Assembly: GCA_016808115.1 (NCBI GenBank)
Contig: JAEQBH010002183.1
Coordinates: 124,001-188,000, forward strand
Source of the DNA: Tetrastigma voinierianum
Lineage: Eukaryota > Streptophyta > Magnoliopsida > Vitales > Vitaceae
Reading direction: 5' to 3'
Length of the DNA stretch: 64,000 nucleotides
Below the pieces are notes generated by a model, which was not told the DNA's origin, ran no database searches, and saw nothing but the letters and a program-made list of their open reading frames with translations. The translations under genes and the position numbers were made by a program. The stretch's first letter is position 1; each line of letters opens with the position of its first letter. Positions 1-11,750 of the stretch are shown here, piece after piece.

Positions 1-181
1 TCAACTGGCTCTGACAAATCAATCCTGAGTATTCTGCTTGTTTCTAAATCATAACTCGAAGTTATACTGTTCCAAATGAGGTGATTCAAATTTATACAAA
101 CTAGATATTTGGGGAGAACAACTATGAAGAAAGTAGGGTCAAAATTGTGCAAAAATGGACTTTAGGAGTCGCTAGAACTGC

Positions 182-2189
182 TCCCAAAATCCTCGGATCC
201 AAGTGATTCACCCACAATCCTCTCATGAACATAAGGAGCCCGTTACCCGACGCCACTTTAGGAAAATCGGGCAGAGTCTCCTTTGCACTGGGAGCTCTAC
301 CCAAAACAAGACTAGATATACTGTCCCAAACAAATTCAACATATGCACAGAGTCCAAATATGGCCACTTGGGCCCATAATAAAGACTAAACATGCCGACT
401 ATGAATCCACCTATATACCCACAGTTACAAGAGTTAATATGTTTTTTACTTTTATGCAATACATACATTAAAATTAGAGTAAATTTAATACATGTGGTAT
501 ACATCAAAGTTCACAACCCCGCTTTCTTCTTCTAATACAACCTCAAGGATCGAATCATTTCTCGGCACGCCCTCAGACTCCGAAAAGGATCCACGACGGG
601 GTGAGCTAAAGCTCAAGAGGGTAATCGCCTACGGCTACCTACCACCTAAGCGCAGGCAATGCCCAGTAAACGCATATCTGGCCAAAATGCATGACTGCAT
701 TTGAATGTTCATATGACTAACTCAGACATCCCGAGTCCTCACCACTTTCTCACACTACTTAAGCCTTTGTACGAGAATTGTTATTTTATTAAGGCAACCT
801 TCATGAATATATATATCAATTGGGCCGCTCCGACGATTGATATATATATATTGTTTGTGGACTACCCTCCGATGAATATATATCAACTGGCCGTCTACTC
901 GCTTGATATATTATTTAGTTTGACTTACCCTCCGATCATTTATATTATTGCACAACCCTCCTCCGAACCTTTTCTTTCTCAGACTTCTAATCCATGCACT
1001 CATACCCTAATCCTAGGGTGTCCTGTTGCATACGGAATGCAATGACGCGCCCAATATTAATTAAACCACACGCAAATATATATACAATGAATATATATTA
1101 CATAAAAATATCTCGCCTAACGTATTTATGAAATTAGCATTTCAAACACCAAAATTAGCTCACTTGGGCTAATGTTACGAGAACACAAGCAATTCGATTC
1201 GAATTACTTAACCAAACACATAATTTCAAAACTATATTCATACAGAACACTATTTGGGAATAATGAAACCTAGTTTACTATTCCCGGAGAATCACAAATC
1301 ATCGGTTCACTTGGTGAACCCGTATCACACGGCCATTCTCGGCCTATTTCCATACCAATACATGATCAACACCAAAATACCCATTTTTCACACCAAATCG
1401 ATCCCAGACGGCCACGGGTGCTCGCATTATTCTTCAAAAAATTTTATAAATTCGGTCGAGTTTTGGGACCGATCCTACAACCTCACGGCTCCAATTCATG
1501 AAACATTAAGTAAAACACTTAATAATAGGAATAAAACCTTGAGTAAGGGAGAAATCACTGCGCCGAGGAGTTTGAAGTTCGCACTAAAACCGGAGTCACG
1601 GTAACTTTGTTCAGCGTAGATCGTTTTCCGCACCTGCGCCCAGAGTCAGCCAGCGGTCGGATCGTGAGCAAATCTAGAGGAGAAAGTTCCTCTCTCTGAA
1701 ATCTCCCAAAATGATCACTTCTGGCACGCCCCTTTGGAAGAGCTCCCTGTTTCGCGTTTTCTTTGCTTTTCTTTTGAATTTGTAGAGCGGCCACTAATCA
1801 CTTTTTGTCATTGTGGCGTTTAATCATTTTAATTAATTAATTAAGCCTTTTCTCAGTTTGACATTCGGCCTTATCTTGGTCATCCGTTTTCATCATTTTC
1901 TCATACTACTTATGTCATATGAGTACTTGTTATATGTCTTATTTCGTTCTGTCAAAAATCGTTTCTGACACGAAACACGATGCCTCAAAAAACGTCTTAG
2001 ACTCATTGTCTCTGACAAAATTACGAAATTTTGCGTGCTAACTAGATTTTGCGAGACAATTCAACGTTACAATCCGTTTTGTCATCCGAGGTCTAGAGAA
2101 TTAATTACGGACTTTTAACCGTAATTATAATTTTATAATCAAAATTACGATTTTGCCCTTATTCCAGAAATTGGAATTTCTCGGGTCTT
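182..2189 (+). mobile_element. Foreign segment inside the 5' LTR of element A, LTR-like
   Basis: This stretch is absent from the equivalent place in the 3' LTR (about 12,940-12,985). Its right end, GGGTCTTACA near 2189, is a typical plant gypsy LTR terminus. The left end begins TGCTCCCAAAATCC, which would give TG...CA, but I see no clean target duplication, and about 40 bases of the 3' LTR are missing here. No coding frame is recognisable. It could be a solo LTR of another family with a deleted edge. It holds two AT-rich hairpins at 807-911. Confidence 0.45.
807..911. repeat. Two tandem AT-rich hairpins
   Basis: ATATATATATCAAT at 807-820 is the exact reverse complement of 836-849 (14-bp stem, 15-base GC-rich loop). 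A second stem pairs 878-886 with 903-911 (9 bp). Both sit in similar units that share a CCCTCCGAT-type spacer, so the hairpin was duplicated as a unit of about 65 bp. Function is unknown. Confidence 0.6.
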
Positions 2190-3341
2190 ACATATATAAA
2201 TGTATTGTTATATGAAATAATGCATCATAGTAATATGATTATGATAACATGTGTTATGAAAGTTAAAGCTAATACATATATAATTTTGTTATATAAAAAG
2301 AAATGTGATTAAATGTTTATAAGAATTATTTGATAATGAATATCTCATAAGTATATATGATATCAGTAGTTATTCATGTATATGAGATATCTTTTTCTAA
2401 TACCTGAAAGATTGTTAAGAAAACAGAATAAAACTGATTGTCTGCTTATGACCGGGTAGTTGGATATATAGGCATGCCTGTAGGGATATAGTTTCTGCAA
2501 CATACAGTTTACAGATATCGAGACCCCGTTTGGGTCGATGACATAAATCCCGTTTAGATCATTATAGTGGCCCCATTTGGGTCATACAGATAGAGATCAC
2601 TGTCTCGTACAGTGATAGTACCTTCGGGTACATATAATTTTTTTCCCGTATCCACTTCTTAGGTATTTGCAGACATGAAACATAAGATAAGTGACAAGAA
2701 TATGTAAATGACATAACATGATATGAGAAGCATAGCATTGTTATGTGATGATACATAAACAGTGATAAGTACAAAAACAAAAACGTAAATGAAGGATGAT
2801 ATGGAATGAAACATGATAAGACGAATAAGTATGATATATGTAGAAGCATATCTATAAATGATATGTTCAAAACATGAATAAGCATGTGTATATGTAAATG
2901 AATGTTAAAGTTATATGCAGTTGTCTAAAGAGTGATGACTTTGATTAGAGGTCGTCTATATGTGTTTATTCCCACTAAGATATAAGCTTAGCACTGGTGT
3001 TTCATCCGTGTAGGTACAGAAGAGGAAACTAGAGGACATCACAATCCGCATCAGCAGTCAAAGTTAACACATCACTAGGTACCCACTGAAAGACCATTTG
3101 GTCTAATGTATATGTATTTTTGTTTCTTTTGTAAGCAATGTAAATATTGTAAATGTTGAACACTTCCATATATGGAGCTTGTATATATTTTGTAATCCGC
3201 TACTATAGAATATACTACAAGTTAAATGTTTAACATTTTAGGAATGAACAAGATTAAATTTTATAAGATTATAGTAAATAGGAAAAAAAAATGACACTCT
3301 CGCTTGACACCGTGTGTCGAGTTGGGGGCGTCACAGTTTAG

Positions 3342-3353
3342 TGGTATTAGAGC
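3342..3353 (+). other. Primer-binding site of element A
   Basis: TGGTATTAGAGC lies six bases after the LTR end at 3335. It differs by one base from TGGTATCAGAGC, the complement of the 3' end of initiator methionine tRNA used to prime most plant gypsy and copia elements. It confirms the LTR end and the plus orientation. Confidence 0.8.
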
Positions 3354-5275
3354 TTAGGTTCAGGCAACTCTGGAATAGAGTATATGATAGAAAAATATGT
3401 GTTTAGTAATGTGTTGACTGATGTGGATGTCCTTGTGTTTTGTATAGATGGATCGTCCTCCAAATCCATCTGAAGAAGCAGCTGAAAGTGTTAACCTAGT
3501 AGATCAAGGGTTGCCTGCTTCGAATCCTTCTGAATCTGTCAGAAGTGAGAGTCATGCCCCAGCCGAACCAAATGAAGCTTTGTTGAGGATATCTGGGGGC
3601 TTGTGTGGCTTCGGGTGTTAGAGAGATTGTGACTCCCAAGTACGATAGATAGTGAAGACATGGGTAAGGAATTCCATGAATTGAGGACACTGGAAGAGTC
3701 CGATAAAGGCCGAATTACAGTTTGGAAAAATGAGAATAGTAGAAGAGGTGAGATGCCCTCCTGATCTGTAACACCCCAAAATATACCCTAGTAGTTTTCG
3801 TCATGTTTAGGGTATTTTGTAAGCATAAATTGAATTTTCGTAAATTAAATGCAAAAATAAAGAAACTTAGAAACCCAGAAATTGTACAAGTTATAAAGGC
3901 AAAAGAGTAAATTGTCAAAAAAGGGGCATAAAGGACATGGATTAAGAAGATTAGAGGCCAAAATACAATAAAAATTGAAATACAAATGGTGAAGTTGGAG
4001 AAGCTAAAAGCTAAAAATAACATCAAGTTTCATTATAAATGGATGCTTGGAGACCAAAAATGCATTATTTTGATCCTCCAAACAAGAAGCCTACGGGAAG
4101 GAGAGGAAGAGGAGAAGGAAGAAGAGAGGAAGAAAGGGAAATCAAGCCCAAGGTATGCAATTTTGTATGGATACATGACTTTTGCATGGATTTTTGGTAT
4201 GCTTTTTGTATCTGAACTACTTGGATATGATTGCTAGAGGTTTCCTTGAAGATTAAATTGGTTCCCTTTTCTAGGGTTTTGTTAGGAAGACATCCTAACT
4301 CTAAAATTTAAGGAAGTTTGGATGAAAATCTAGTTGATAATGATTAGAGATGGAATCCTTCCACTTGATTCCAAGGTTTTGGAGGTGGTGAGATTTTAGT
4401 ATAAATCCTTGGATTCTTTTGCAAATTAAAAGTGTTTGTGGAGTTGTTGGGAGGGATTCTATGTTAGTTTTTGATGAAGGATGTAATAGAAGTTAATTAT
4501 GGAAGAAAAGTGCATGAAAAATGGAAGAGAACACACATTACAGGCATTTTAGGGGACTGTCTGCGTGCAATTCGAGGCTGTACCCGATACGGAGTAGTGC
4601 TTTCTGTTTTCTATTTCGACTAGTGTTCTTATTTTGGCCATAACTTGCTCATTTCTGATCCGATTTGAGTGATTCAAGTTTCTGGTTATAATAGACTTTA
4701 AGGAGAACTAAACATCCTGAAATAGCTACCTTCTAATTCCTACTCTAGGTGGCCCAAAAATTCACTCAAAGTGGGGCTATGTTCAAGCCAATTTCTAGTT
4801 CAGTTTTTGAACATAGTGTAGTCCTGGTTGTTTCGGACGTAACTTGAGTTTCGGTGCTCCGATTTGGGTGATTCCAGTTGGAGGAGAACCCTTAGCACCT
4901 TAGCTTCAAATGAATACAAAGAACCAGGGTCAGGTATGAAGTTAAGCCTCTTGAAAAAAAAAAATTCAAATTTGTTCATTGTAATTAAGATGCATGGAAG
5001 CTAGTTTGGCATGAAAAATGCCATAGCTTTGTTCGAATGATTCGATTGGAATGATTCAATTTCTAAGAAAAGTAGATGCATCGAGGACAAGAATACATGA
5101 ATGATGTGTAGATACATCAGTATTCCTGTATAAGTACTTGAAATATGAAAATGGCGAAACATGAACATGAACATGGCTTGATATATCGTAGGCAAGGTAA
5201 TAAAGATAGGTTATGAGTTTTGAAAGACATATGATCATATGACTACCTAGGACCGAAAAATGAATGAGTGGACGT

Positions 5276-5530
5276 CCTGTTGGTGCTTCGGCACTCCTAT
5301 TGGTGCTACGACACTCCTGTTGCGTGGGTAGCCACGTTTTGATTGGTGCTTTCGGCACTCCTGGCAGTCTTCTGACCTCTGTTGCGTGACGGCGCGTCTG
5401 ATGGGTGCTCATTTACTCCTGGCACGGTGCTCACGACACTCCTGTTGCTTGGGCAGGCACGTCCTGAATGGTGCTTCGGCACTCCTGCTAGTGTTACGAC
5501 ACTCCTGTTATGTATTGTACCTTCGGGTAC
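5276..5530 (+). repeat. Hairpin array with UUCG-type loops in LTR B
   Basis: Short units of the form GGTGCTTCGGCACTCC recur at irregular 25-60 base spacing, alternating with TGTTGCGTGGG-like words. GTGC-TTCG-GCAC occurs exactly at 5283-5294 and 5471-5482. GTACC-TTCG-GGTAC (5-bp stem) is at 5517-5530. Degenerate copies have GTGCTACGACAC or a five-base loop (near 5346). On the plus strand, the element's own sense, these make C(UUCG)G tetraloops. Confidence 0.75.
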
Positions 5531-5579
5531 TTATTATACTGCGTCCTACTCATTTCTTATGATTGGTCTAGGTAGTCAG

Positions 5580-6850
5580 ATAGACATATGATAAGACATC
5601 GAATAAAGAATAAGAGTAAAGAATCACGAATGTGCATACTTATGTCTGATACATGTCTACGGGTACTCACTGTATCTGATTAATCTCTACATACTACCCA
5701 CAGGGTACTCTCATAGGAAAAATAAGTATAAAGTTATGTAATATAAATTATAAGTGAGAATTCGTACCTAAGTCTACTTAGAGTATAATGAGATACGTGT
5801 AGTACACATGGGTACTTTTGTATACTAATAAACTCACGAAACTCCTACGGGAATCCCAGAATAAGCATAAAAGCTGTTATAAGCATAAGAAATTGTATAA
5901 GTCTAAAGATGACTCTGATATGAACCGACAATTCTGTTTGTTTTGGGATATGTTCTGAATCTGTATAAACCTGATATATGTATTTGATGTGATTTGTACC
6001 TACGAAAGACTAATGTCCGTATCTGTTATAAGTCGATGCCAGCCTTGTATGTGATATGATCCTGATCTGTTCCGACTTATCGTACCTATGGGTACCTTCA
6101 CACAAGAATAAGATCCATAAAACAAGAATAAGTTCTGTAACACAAGTATAAAATCCGTAAGACAAGTATATGCTCTATAAGACATGTATAAGATCTGAAA
6201 TAAATGTATAAGTTCATTAATACCATATAAGATCAAAATCTGAGAATAAGTTACGTAATACCGAGTATACGTTAAAGTAATATCCTTTGTAGTACCCTCA
6301 CGGTACTTTTATGTCGAGAATAAGCTCAGTGTAAGATCAGGAAGTACAAGAATAGATCAGAAATACAAGAATAAGTTACGTAAAACAAGTATAAGATCCA
6401 TAAGACAGGGTGTATCCATAGTACAAGTATAAGATCTGAAGTACAAGTATAAAGTTACCAGGTACCTACGGGTACATCGAGTAAAAGGTTTAATAGCTGT
6501 AACCTACGAGAGATACGGATAGAGTATCGGTCGATAGAAGTTCAAGTAGATGTCCTTCGGAGATCTGAGATAATTATAAGTCAGAGACAAGTATCGGTAT
6601 AAGTCACTTGATATATGTCCTTTGGAATCTGAATAAGTATCGTGCGATACAAGCATAAGTATGTGTCCTATGGGAGACAAGTGTAAGTATATGTATAAGC
6701 TCAGTACCGTATACGAGGAATCTGAATAAGTATGTGTCTTACGGGAGATCCGTATAAGAATAAGTCTGTTATAAGTAGAAGATCTGAATACTACTTGAGA
6801 GTATAAAATCCAGAATAAGATTAAGCACGCTGTAATTATAGGATCGAATA
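5580..6850 (+). repeat. Iterated AAGTATAAGATC-like words in LTR B
   Basis: Words such as ACAAGTATAAGATC and ACAAGAATAAG recur many times, densest at 6110-6250 and 6310-6470, with units of roughly 18-24 bases. Between them are further hairpins with the same GTACC...GGTAC stem: 6082-6095 (loop TATG), 6292-6306 (loop CTCAC) and 6462-6475 (loop TACG). No coding potential is seen. It looks like LTR sequence grown by local duplication. Confidence 0.65.
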
Positions 6851-9800
6851 TAAGAATAAATGCCTTTATATTAAGACCAGTAAAGTAAAAGTTTAGTCAG
6901 CATACGAGATGTGAACAAGCATAAGTTTATTTATAAGGATAAGTATGTATGGAAAGGTGTTATATGATAAGCAAGTATATGTATTAATTACAATTATATG
7001 AATTCACAGAAGATTAGATGCTCACATTCTTGTTTTATGTGATTTGTGATTCAGTAAAAATGCATGTGTTCCTGTATAAGATATGTTTCCCACTAAAGCG
7101 TAAAAAACATACGGGTTTTTAATCTGTGTAGGTACAGGAGAAGACGTCTGAAAACATCCGCATACATCTAGGCCAACACACCAGTAAGGGTTCATCACAG
7201 TAGGTCCTGCGCTCTGAATATGTAATTGAAATATGAAAGTACAGTTTTGTATTTGTAAATGGGACTCGGTAAATGTGTATAGATTTTGATGGACACCACT
7301 CCGGTGGTAGTTCTTTTGATATGTTTATGACATTTTGATTATGTTATAAGATGTGGGCCATACCCACATGTACCAGTTCGGCTTTAAAAAAAAAAAAAAA
7401 TCAGGTAAAGAGTCCCAGTATATGGTCTCGCACCCCGAACTCGTTCGGATCCGCCAATCGGGTCGGACAGGGAATCGGGGCGTGACATGATCAAAGAATG
7501 ACATGTGCAGTTTCTTTATTGCAAGGTAGTGCTTATGATTTGTGGAAGTTAGTGTTTAGGAGTCCGAGGCTTCCATATCCCATACCATGGGAGTTTTTCG
7601 TCTAAGAGTTCATGGCCAAATATGTATCTGATATGTACAGGGAGACCAAGTGGAAGCAATTCTTGAATTTGAAGCAAAGAAACTTATTAGTGGCGGAATA
7701 TGAGAAAGAATTCAGCCATCTTAGCAAGTACGCACTTGAATCAGTCCTCACCGAGACATTTCGGTGTAGGCAGTTTGAGGATGGACTAAATTAGTCCGCC
7801 AAAAAGATATCGGCGCTGTGTGATACTCAGTAAGTAAATTTCTATCGGTTGGTTCAGCGACAATGAAAGTGAAATGCGAGCGAAACGGTAGAAAGATTTT
7901 AGAAGAGAAAGCTTTCTAGAGGAGCTTCTTCCTCCTCGGGTAAAAGAGTTAGAGAGTCCCAAGCTGAGTCAGTGCAGGGTTCAGCTACAAGAGGTAGAAG
8001 ACAAGGAAGTACAATGGTACCTAGTTCTGGTAGAGGTGTTTCAACTAGACAAGGAGAAGTCCCAGAGTGCCCTCATTGCCATAGACGACATTTGGGCGTG
8101 TGTAGATTCTTGACAGGAGGATGTTTCAGATGTGGAAGCACTGAACACTTGATAGTGAATTGTCCCAGAATTCAGGGATAATAGGAGTTCTGGGTTAGTG
8201 GCGGAGAGTCTGTTGCACCACCTTGACTCGGGATCGAGGTAGGGTCGAGTGGCCTAGTGTCGACATAGGGACTTGGAGGTACGGTGTCGGGGAGACCAGT
8301 CAGGATCGTCCTATGCCTACCTCTTGACCACGAGCCTATGAAAGCTCATGAGGATCGGGATGCTCTGAAGTGATTACTAGCTATTTTCTCTCTTTTTTAT
8401 GTTATTGAGATGCACATGCTTTGATGAACCACACGACTCTACTCATTCGTATACTCGATGCAGAACATGTGTTTGATAGAATGCCATCGATAGAGCAATT
8501 ACCATATGATATACTTGTACTAGTCCTGGGGCATAGTGTGAGTCGTCAGTGTATAAGTACTATCACCTAATGACTCATGGTAGAGAGTTTTCTAATGATC
8601 TACTTGCTTTGTCGTTTCATGAGTTTGATTTAATTTTGGGAATGGATTGGTTATCCAACCATCAAGCTATAGTGGATTGTGATAAGAAAACAGTAAGGCT
8701 TAAATGTTCAGACCTATCAGAGGTAACAGTACATGGTATCCAATCTGGAGCCATGTCAAATGTAATTTCAGCTATGCAGGCTCGACGATTGCTAAGGAAA
8801 GGTTGTGAAGCCTTTTTGGCTTTGGTGCTTGACTCTAAAAGAGGACAATAAGAATTGGAAAATATTATGGTTGTGAAAGATTTTCCGGATGTGTTCCTTG
8901 AAGAGTTACTTGGTATTCCACCTGTAAGAGAAGTGGATTTACTCCCCATTAAGGTTTCTTGGGACAACTCTATACAGGGCACCATATCTGAGGATGGTTC
9001 AATTGAGTTGAAGAGCTAAAGATTCAACTCTGAGCTTCTAGACAAAGGGGTTTATCCCGGAGCTAGTGTGTCTCCACAGGGTGCACCTATTTTGTTCGTG
9101 AAAAAGAAAGATGGCACCCTCTGGATATTGCATGATTATCGGCCCGAATCAATAAGGTGACAGTGAAAAACAAATACCCATTGCCGAGAATTGAAGATCT
9201 CTTTGATCAGTTAAAAGGGGTAGGTGTCTTCTCAAAGATAAACCTGCGATCAGGGTACTATTAGCTAGGAGTGAAAATGTCGATGTGCCGAAGACAGCAT
9301 TTAGAACTCTATATGGCCATTATGAGTTCTTGGTAATGCCATTTGGGTTGACTAATGCACCGGTAGCATTCATGGATTTGATGCATAGGGTGTTTCAACC
9401 TTATTTAGATCAGTTTGTTGTGGTCTTTATTGATGATATATTGGTATATTCCAGAGATGAGCAGGAGCATGAGCAATATTTGAAAATAGTCCTATAGACT
9501 TTGAGAAAGAAAAAGTTGTATGCTAAGCTTAGCAAATGTGATTTTTGGCTAAAGGAAGTTTCATTCTTAGGCCATATTGTGTGCTTCGAGGAGTACTAAG
9601 AGTTGACCCTACTAAGGTCGCGGTGGTGAATTGGAAACCTTTGAAGTGTGCAGAAGTGAGAAGTTTCTTGGGCTAGTAGGATATTATAGAAGATTTGTGA
9701 AGGATTCTCTGTCATAGCTTCTCCGGTCACCAAATTACTCAGGAAAGGAGTAAAGTTTGAGTGGTCAGATAAATGTCATAATAGTTTTGAGCAGTTAGAA

Positions 9801-11733
9801 GAAATCTTTGGTTGAAGCACCGGTATTATGTAAATACCTCGGGAAAGGCTACACCTTATACGGTGATGCTTGGGCATTGGTTTGGGATGTGTGTTAATGC
9901 AAGATGGAAAAGAAGTAGTGGCTTATGCATCCCGGAATTAGTTGAAACCACATGAACAAAATTATCCCACTCATGACCTAGAGTTAGCCCGCAGTGAGTG
10001 TTTACTTTGAAAATATGGCGACAGCACTATTTATATGGTGAAAATCACGAGAATTTATCACGGATCATAAAAGTCTTAAATGTTGTTATGAGGCTTAATT
10101 TGAGACAACGGAGGTGGTTGGAGTTATTCAAAGATTATGACTGTATAATTGACTACCACCCTAGAAAAGTTAATGTGGTAACAGATGCCTTAAGTAGAAA
10201 GGCAATGACAGCTTTGTCACTTCAACACAGTGCAGATGATGGAGCTATATTAGCTCAATTAAAAGCACAGCCTGTGTTAAAGCAAATGATTATAGATGCT
10301 CAGAAAAATTATTAAGAGATGCAGAAAAATGTACAAATGGTCAGAAATGGTGATAAGACTGGGTTTTCAGTAAAATAAGAGGGAAGTTTGTATTTCCAGG
10401 ACAGACTATGTGTGCTAGATGATAAAAAGCCCAAGAAAAAGTTGTTATTTGAAGCTCATAATACGGTATTTATCATGCATCCTGAAGGTAATAAGATGTA
10501 CCAGGATTTGAAACAAATGATCTTGAGGTGGGAAAGGAATGAAAAGTGTGATAGAGTACATGTCTAGAAGTGTTTGACGTGTCAACAAGTTAAGTGAGGC
10601 ACCCCGAGTTCCTCACAGTGCGGTGAGATCCTTTTCCAGTTCACCGATGGAAGTGGGATAACATTACCATGGATTTTGTGTCGAGTTTTCCCCTCACGCA
10701 ACAAAAACATGACTCTATTTGGGTGATTGTTGATAGGCTCACAAAGTCGGCCCAATTTATACCAGTCAGGATTGACTATTCTATGGATAGACTAGGTGAG
10801 TTATATGTGGATGAGATTGTGTGATTGCATGGTGTGTCATTGTCTATTGTGTCGGATAGAGATCCGCGATTTACCTCGAGATTTTGGAAGGAACTACAGT
10901 CAGCCTTAAGCACGAGGTTGAATTTCAGTACAACATTCCATCCGCAGACAGATGGACAGTCCGAGATGTTGATTTAAGTGCTCGAAGATATGCTTTGGGG
11001 ATGTGTAATGGAATTGGCTGGGAAGTTGGGATAAATTATATTAGGTGATAGAATTTACTATAACAGCAGGTTATCAATCAAGCATTGGCAGACACCATAT
11101 GAGGCTTTGTATGGCCAAAGATGTAGAATTCCTGTGTGTTGGACATAATTGAATGAGCATAAAGTGATTGGTCCAAACATAATAAAAGATACAAAAGCAA
11201 AAGTTTAGGTTATTCGGCAAAGGTTAACGGCTGCTAGTGATCGACAAAAGTCATATGCCAATTTGAAAAGGAAGGACATTGAATATGAAGTGGGTGATAA
11301 AGTGTTCTTAAAGGTATCTCCATGGAGGAAGGTGCTTAGATTTGGGAAGAAAGGAAAGCTGAGTTCGAGGTTCATTGGCCCATATGAAGTTTTGGAGAGA
11401 ATTGGACCAGTGGCGTATCGGTTAGCACTCTCTCTAGAGTTAGCCAAGTTGCATGATGTGTTCCATGTGTCTATGCTTTGGAAATACCGTTCTGATGAGT
11501 CGTACATACTACCCGTGCAAGAGATACAAGTACATGAGGATTTGTCATATGATGAGGAGCCAAAGGCAATTTTGGCTCGAGAGGTGAAAACGATTCTTGA
11601 AGTAAACAAGTACCGTGGTAAGTGCTGCGAGTAACACCAGCGAGAGAAGAAAATTTGCCAAGACGGAGCGACTATGAGAGCCTGATATCAGTAACTCTTT
11701 GAATCAGGAATGAATTTCGAGGACAAAATTCTG

Positions 11734-11750
11734 TTAAAGAAATGAGAAGT
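11734..11750 (+). other. Polypurine tract of element A
   Basis: TTAAAGAAATGAGAAG directly precedes the TG at 11,751 that opens the 3' LTR. An upstream TTTCGAGGACAAAATT motif is the phrase usually found just before the PPT of plant gypsy elements. Confidence 0.6.

Larger units (their letters stand above)
1..3335 (+). mobile_element. 5' LTR (partial, interrupted) of gypsy element A
   Basis: Positions about 2190-3335 align along their length with 12,987-14,111, and about 40-180 align with 12,795-12,940, so both are parts of one LTR whose second copy is the 3' LTR of the element. The LTR ends in GGGGCGTCACA at 3335 and is followed at once by a primer-binding site, which fixes orientation as plus. 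The left end lies outside the window. Between the two matching blocks sit about 2 kb that the 3' LTR lacks. The copies differ by many substitutions and small indels, so the insertion is old. The boundary near 180 is inferred from similarity only. Confidence 0.75.
3767..7487 (+). mobile_element. Solo LTR B, 3.7 kb, nested in gag of element A
   Basis: It begins TGTAACACCCC at 3767 and ends GGGGCGTGACA at 7487, near-inverted TG...CA ends typical of plant gypsy LTRs. It is flanked by a perfect 5-bp target duplication, TGATC at 3762-3766 and 7488-7492. Joining the flanks restores continuity of the gag relic. There is no internal coding region, so this is the recombination product of a full element. 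At 3721 bp it is long for an LTR. A stretch near 4830-4900 resembles the middle of LTR A, suggesting related families. It contains a hairpin-rich block (5276-5530) and a block of short iterated words (about 5580-6850). Confidence 0.93.
3448..11634 (+). pseudogene. Decayed gag-pol of gypsy element A (chromovirus, Tekay/Del-like)
   Basis: A polyprotein relic on the plus strand, broken by a 3.7-kb solo LTR (3767-7487) and many stops and frameshifts. Gag starts at the ATG at 3448 and resumes after 7492. A CX2CX4HX4C zinc knuckle (CFRCG...H...C) lies at about 8128-8171. The end of the aspartic protease and start of RT carry LILGMDWL at about 8630. RT pieces cover 9050-9560, with VMPFGLTNAP and the catalytic FIDD near 9430. 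RNase H covers about 9780-10,315. Integrase covers about 10,440-11,170, with SDRDPRFTSRFW near 10,855. A GPY/F-type module (FIGPYEVLERIGPVAYRL) and a chromodomain-like tail end at 11,634. Domain order PR-RT-RH-IN plus the GPY/F tail fits chromoviruses. No frame is long enough to be functional. Confidence 0.88.

Noticed and set aside
11205..11609. 134-codon minus-strand frame
   Set aside because: Shadow of the integrase/GPY-F end of gypsy element A on the plus strand.
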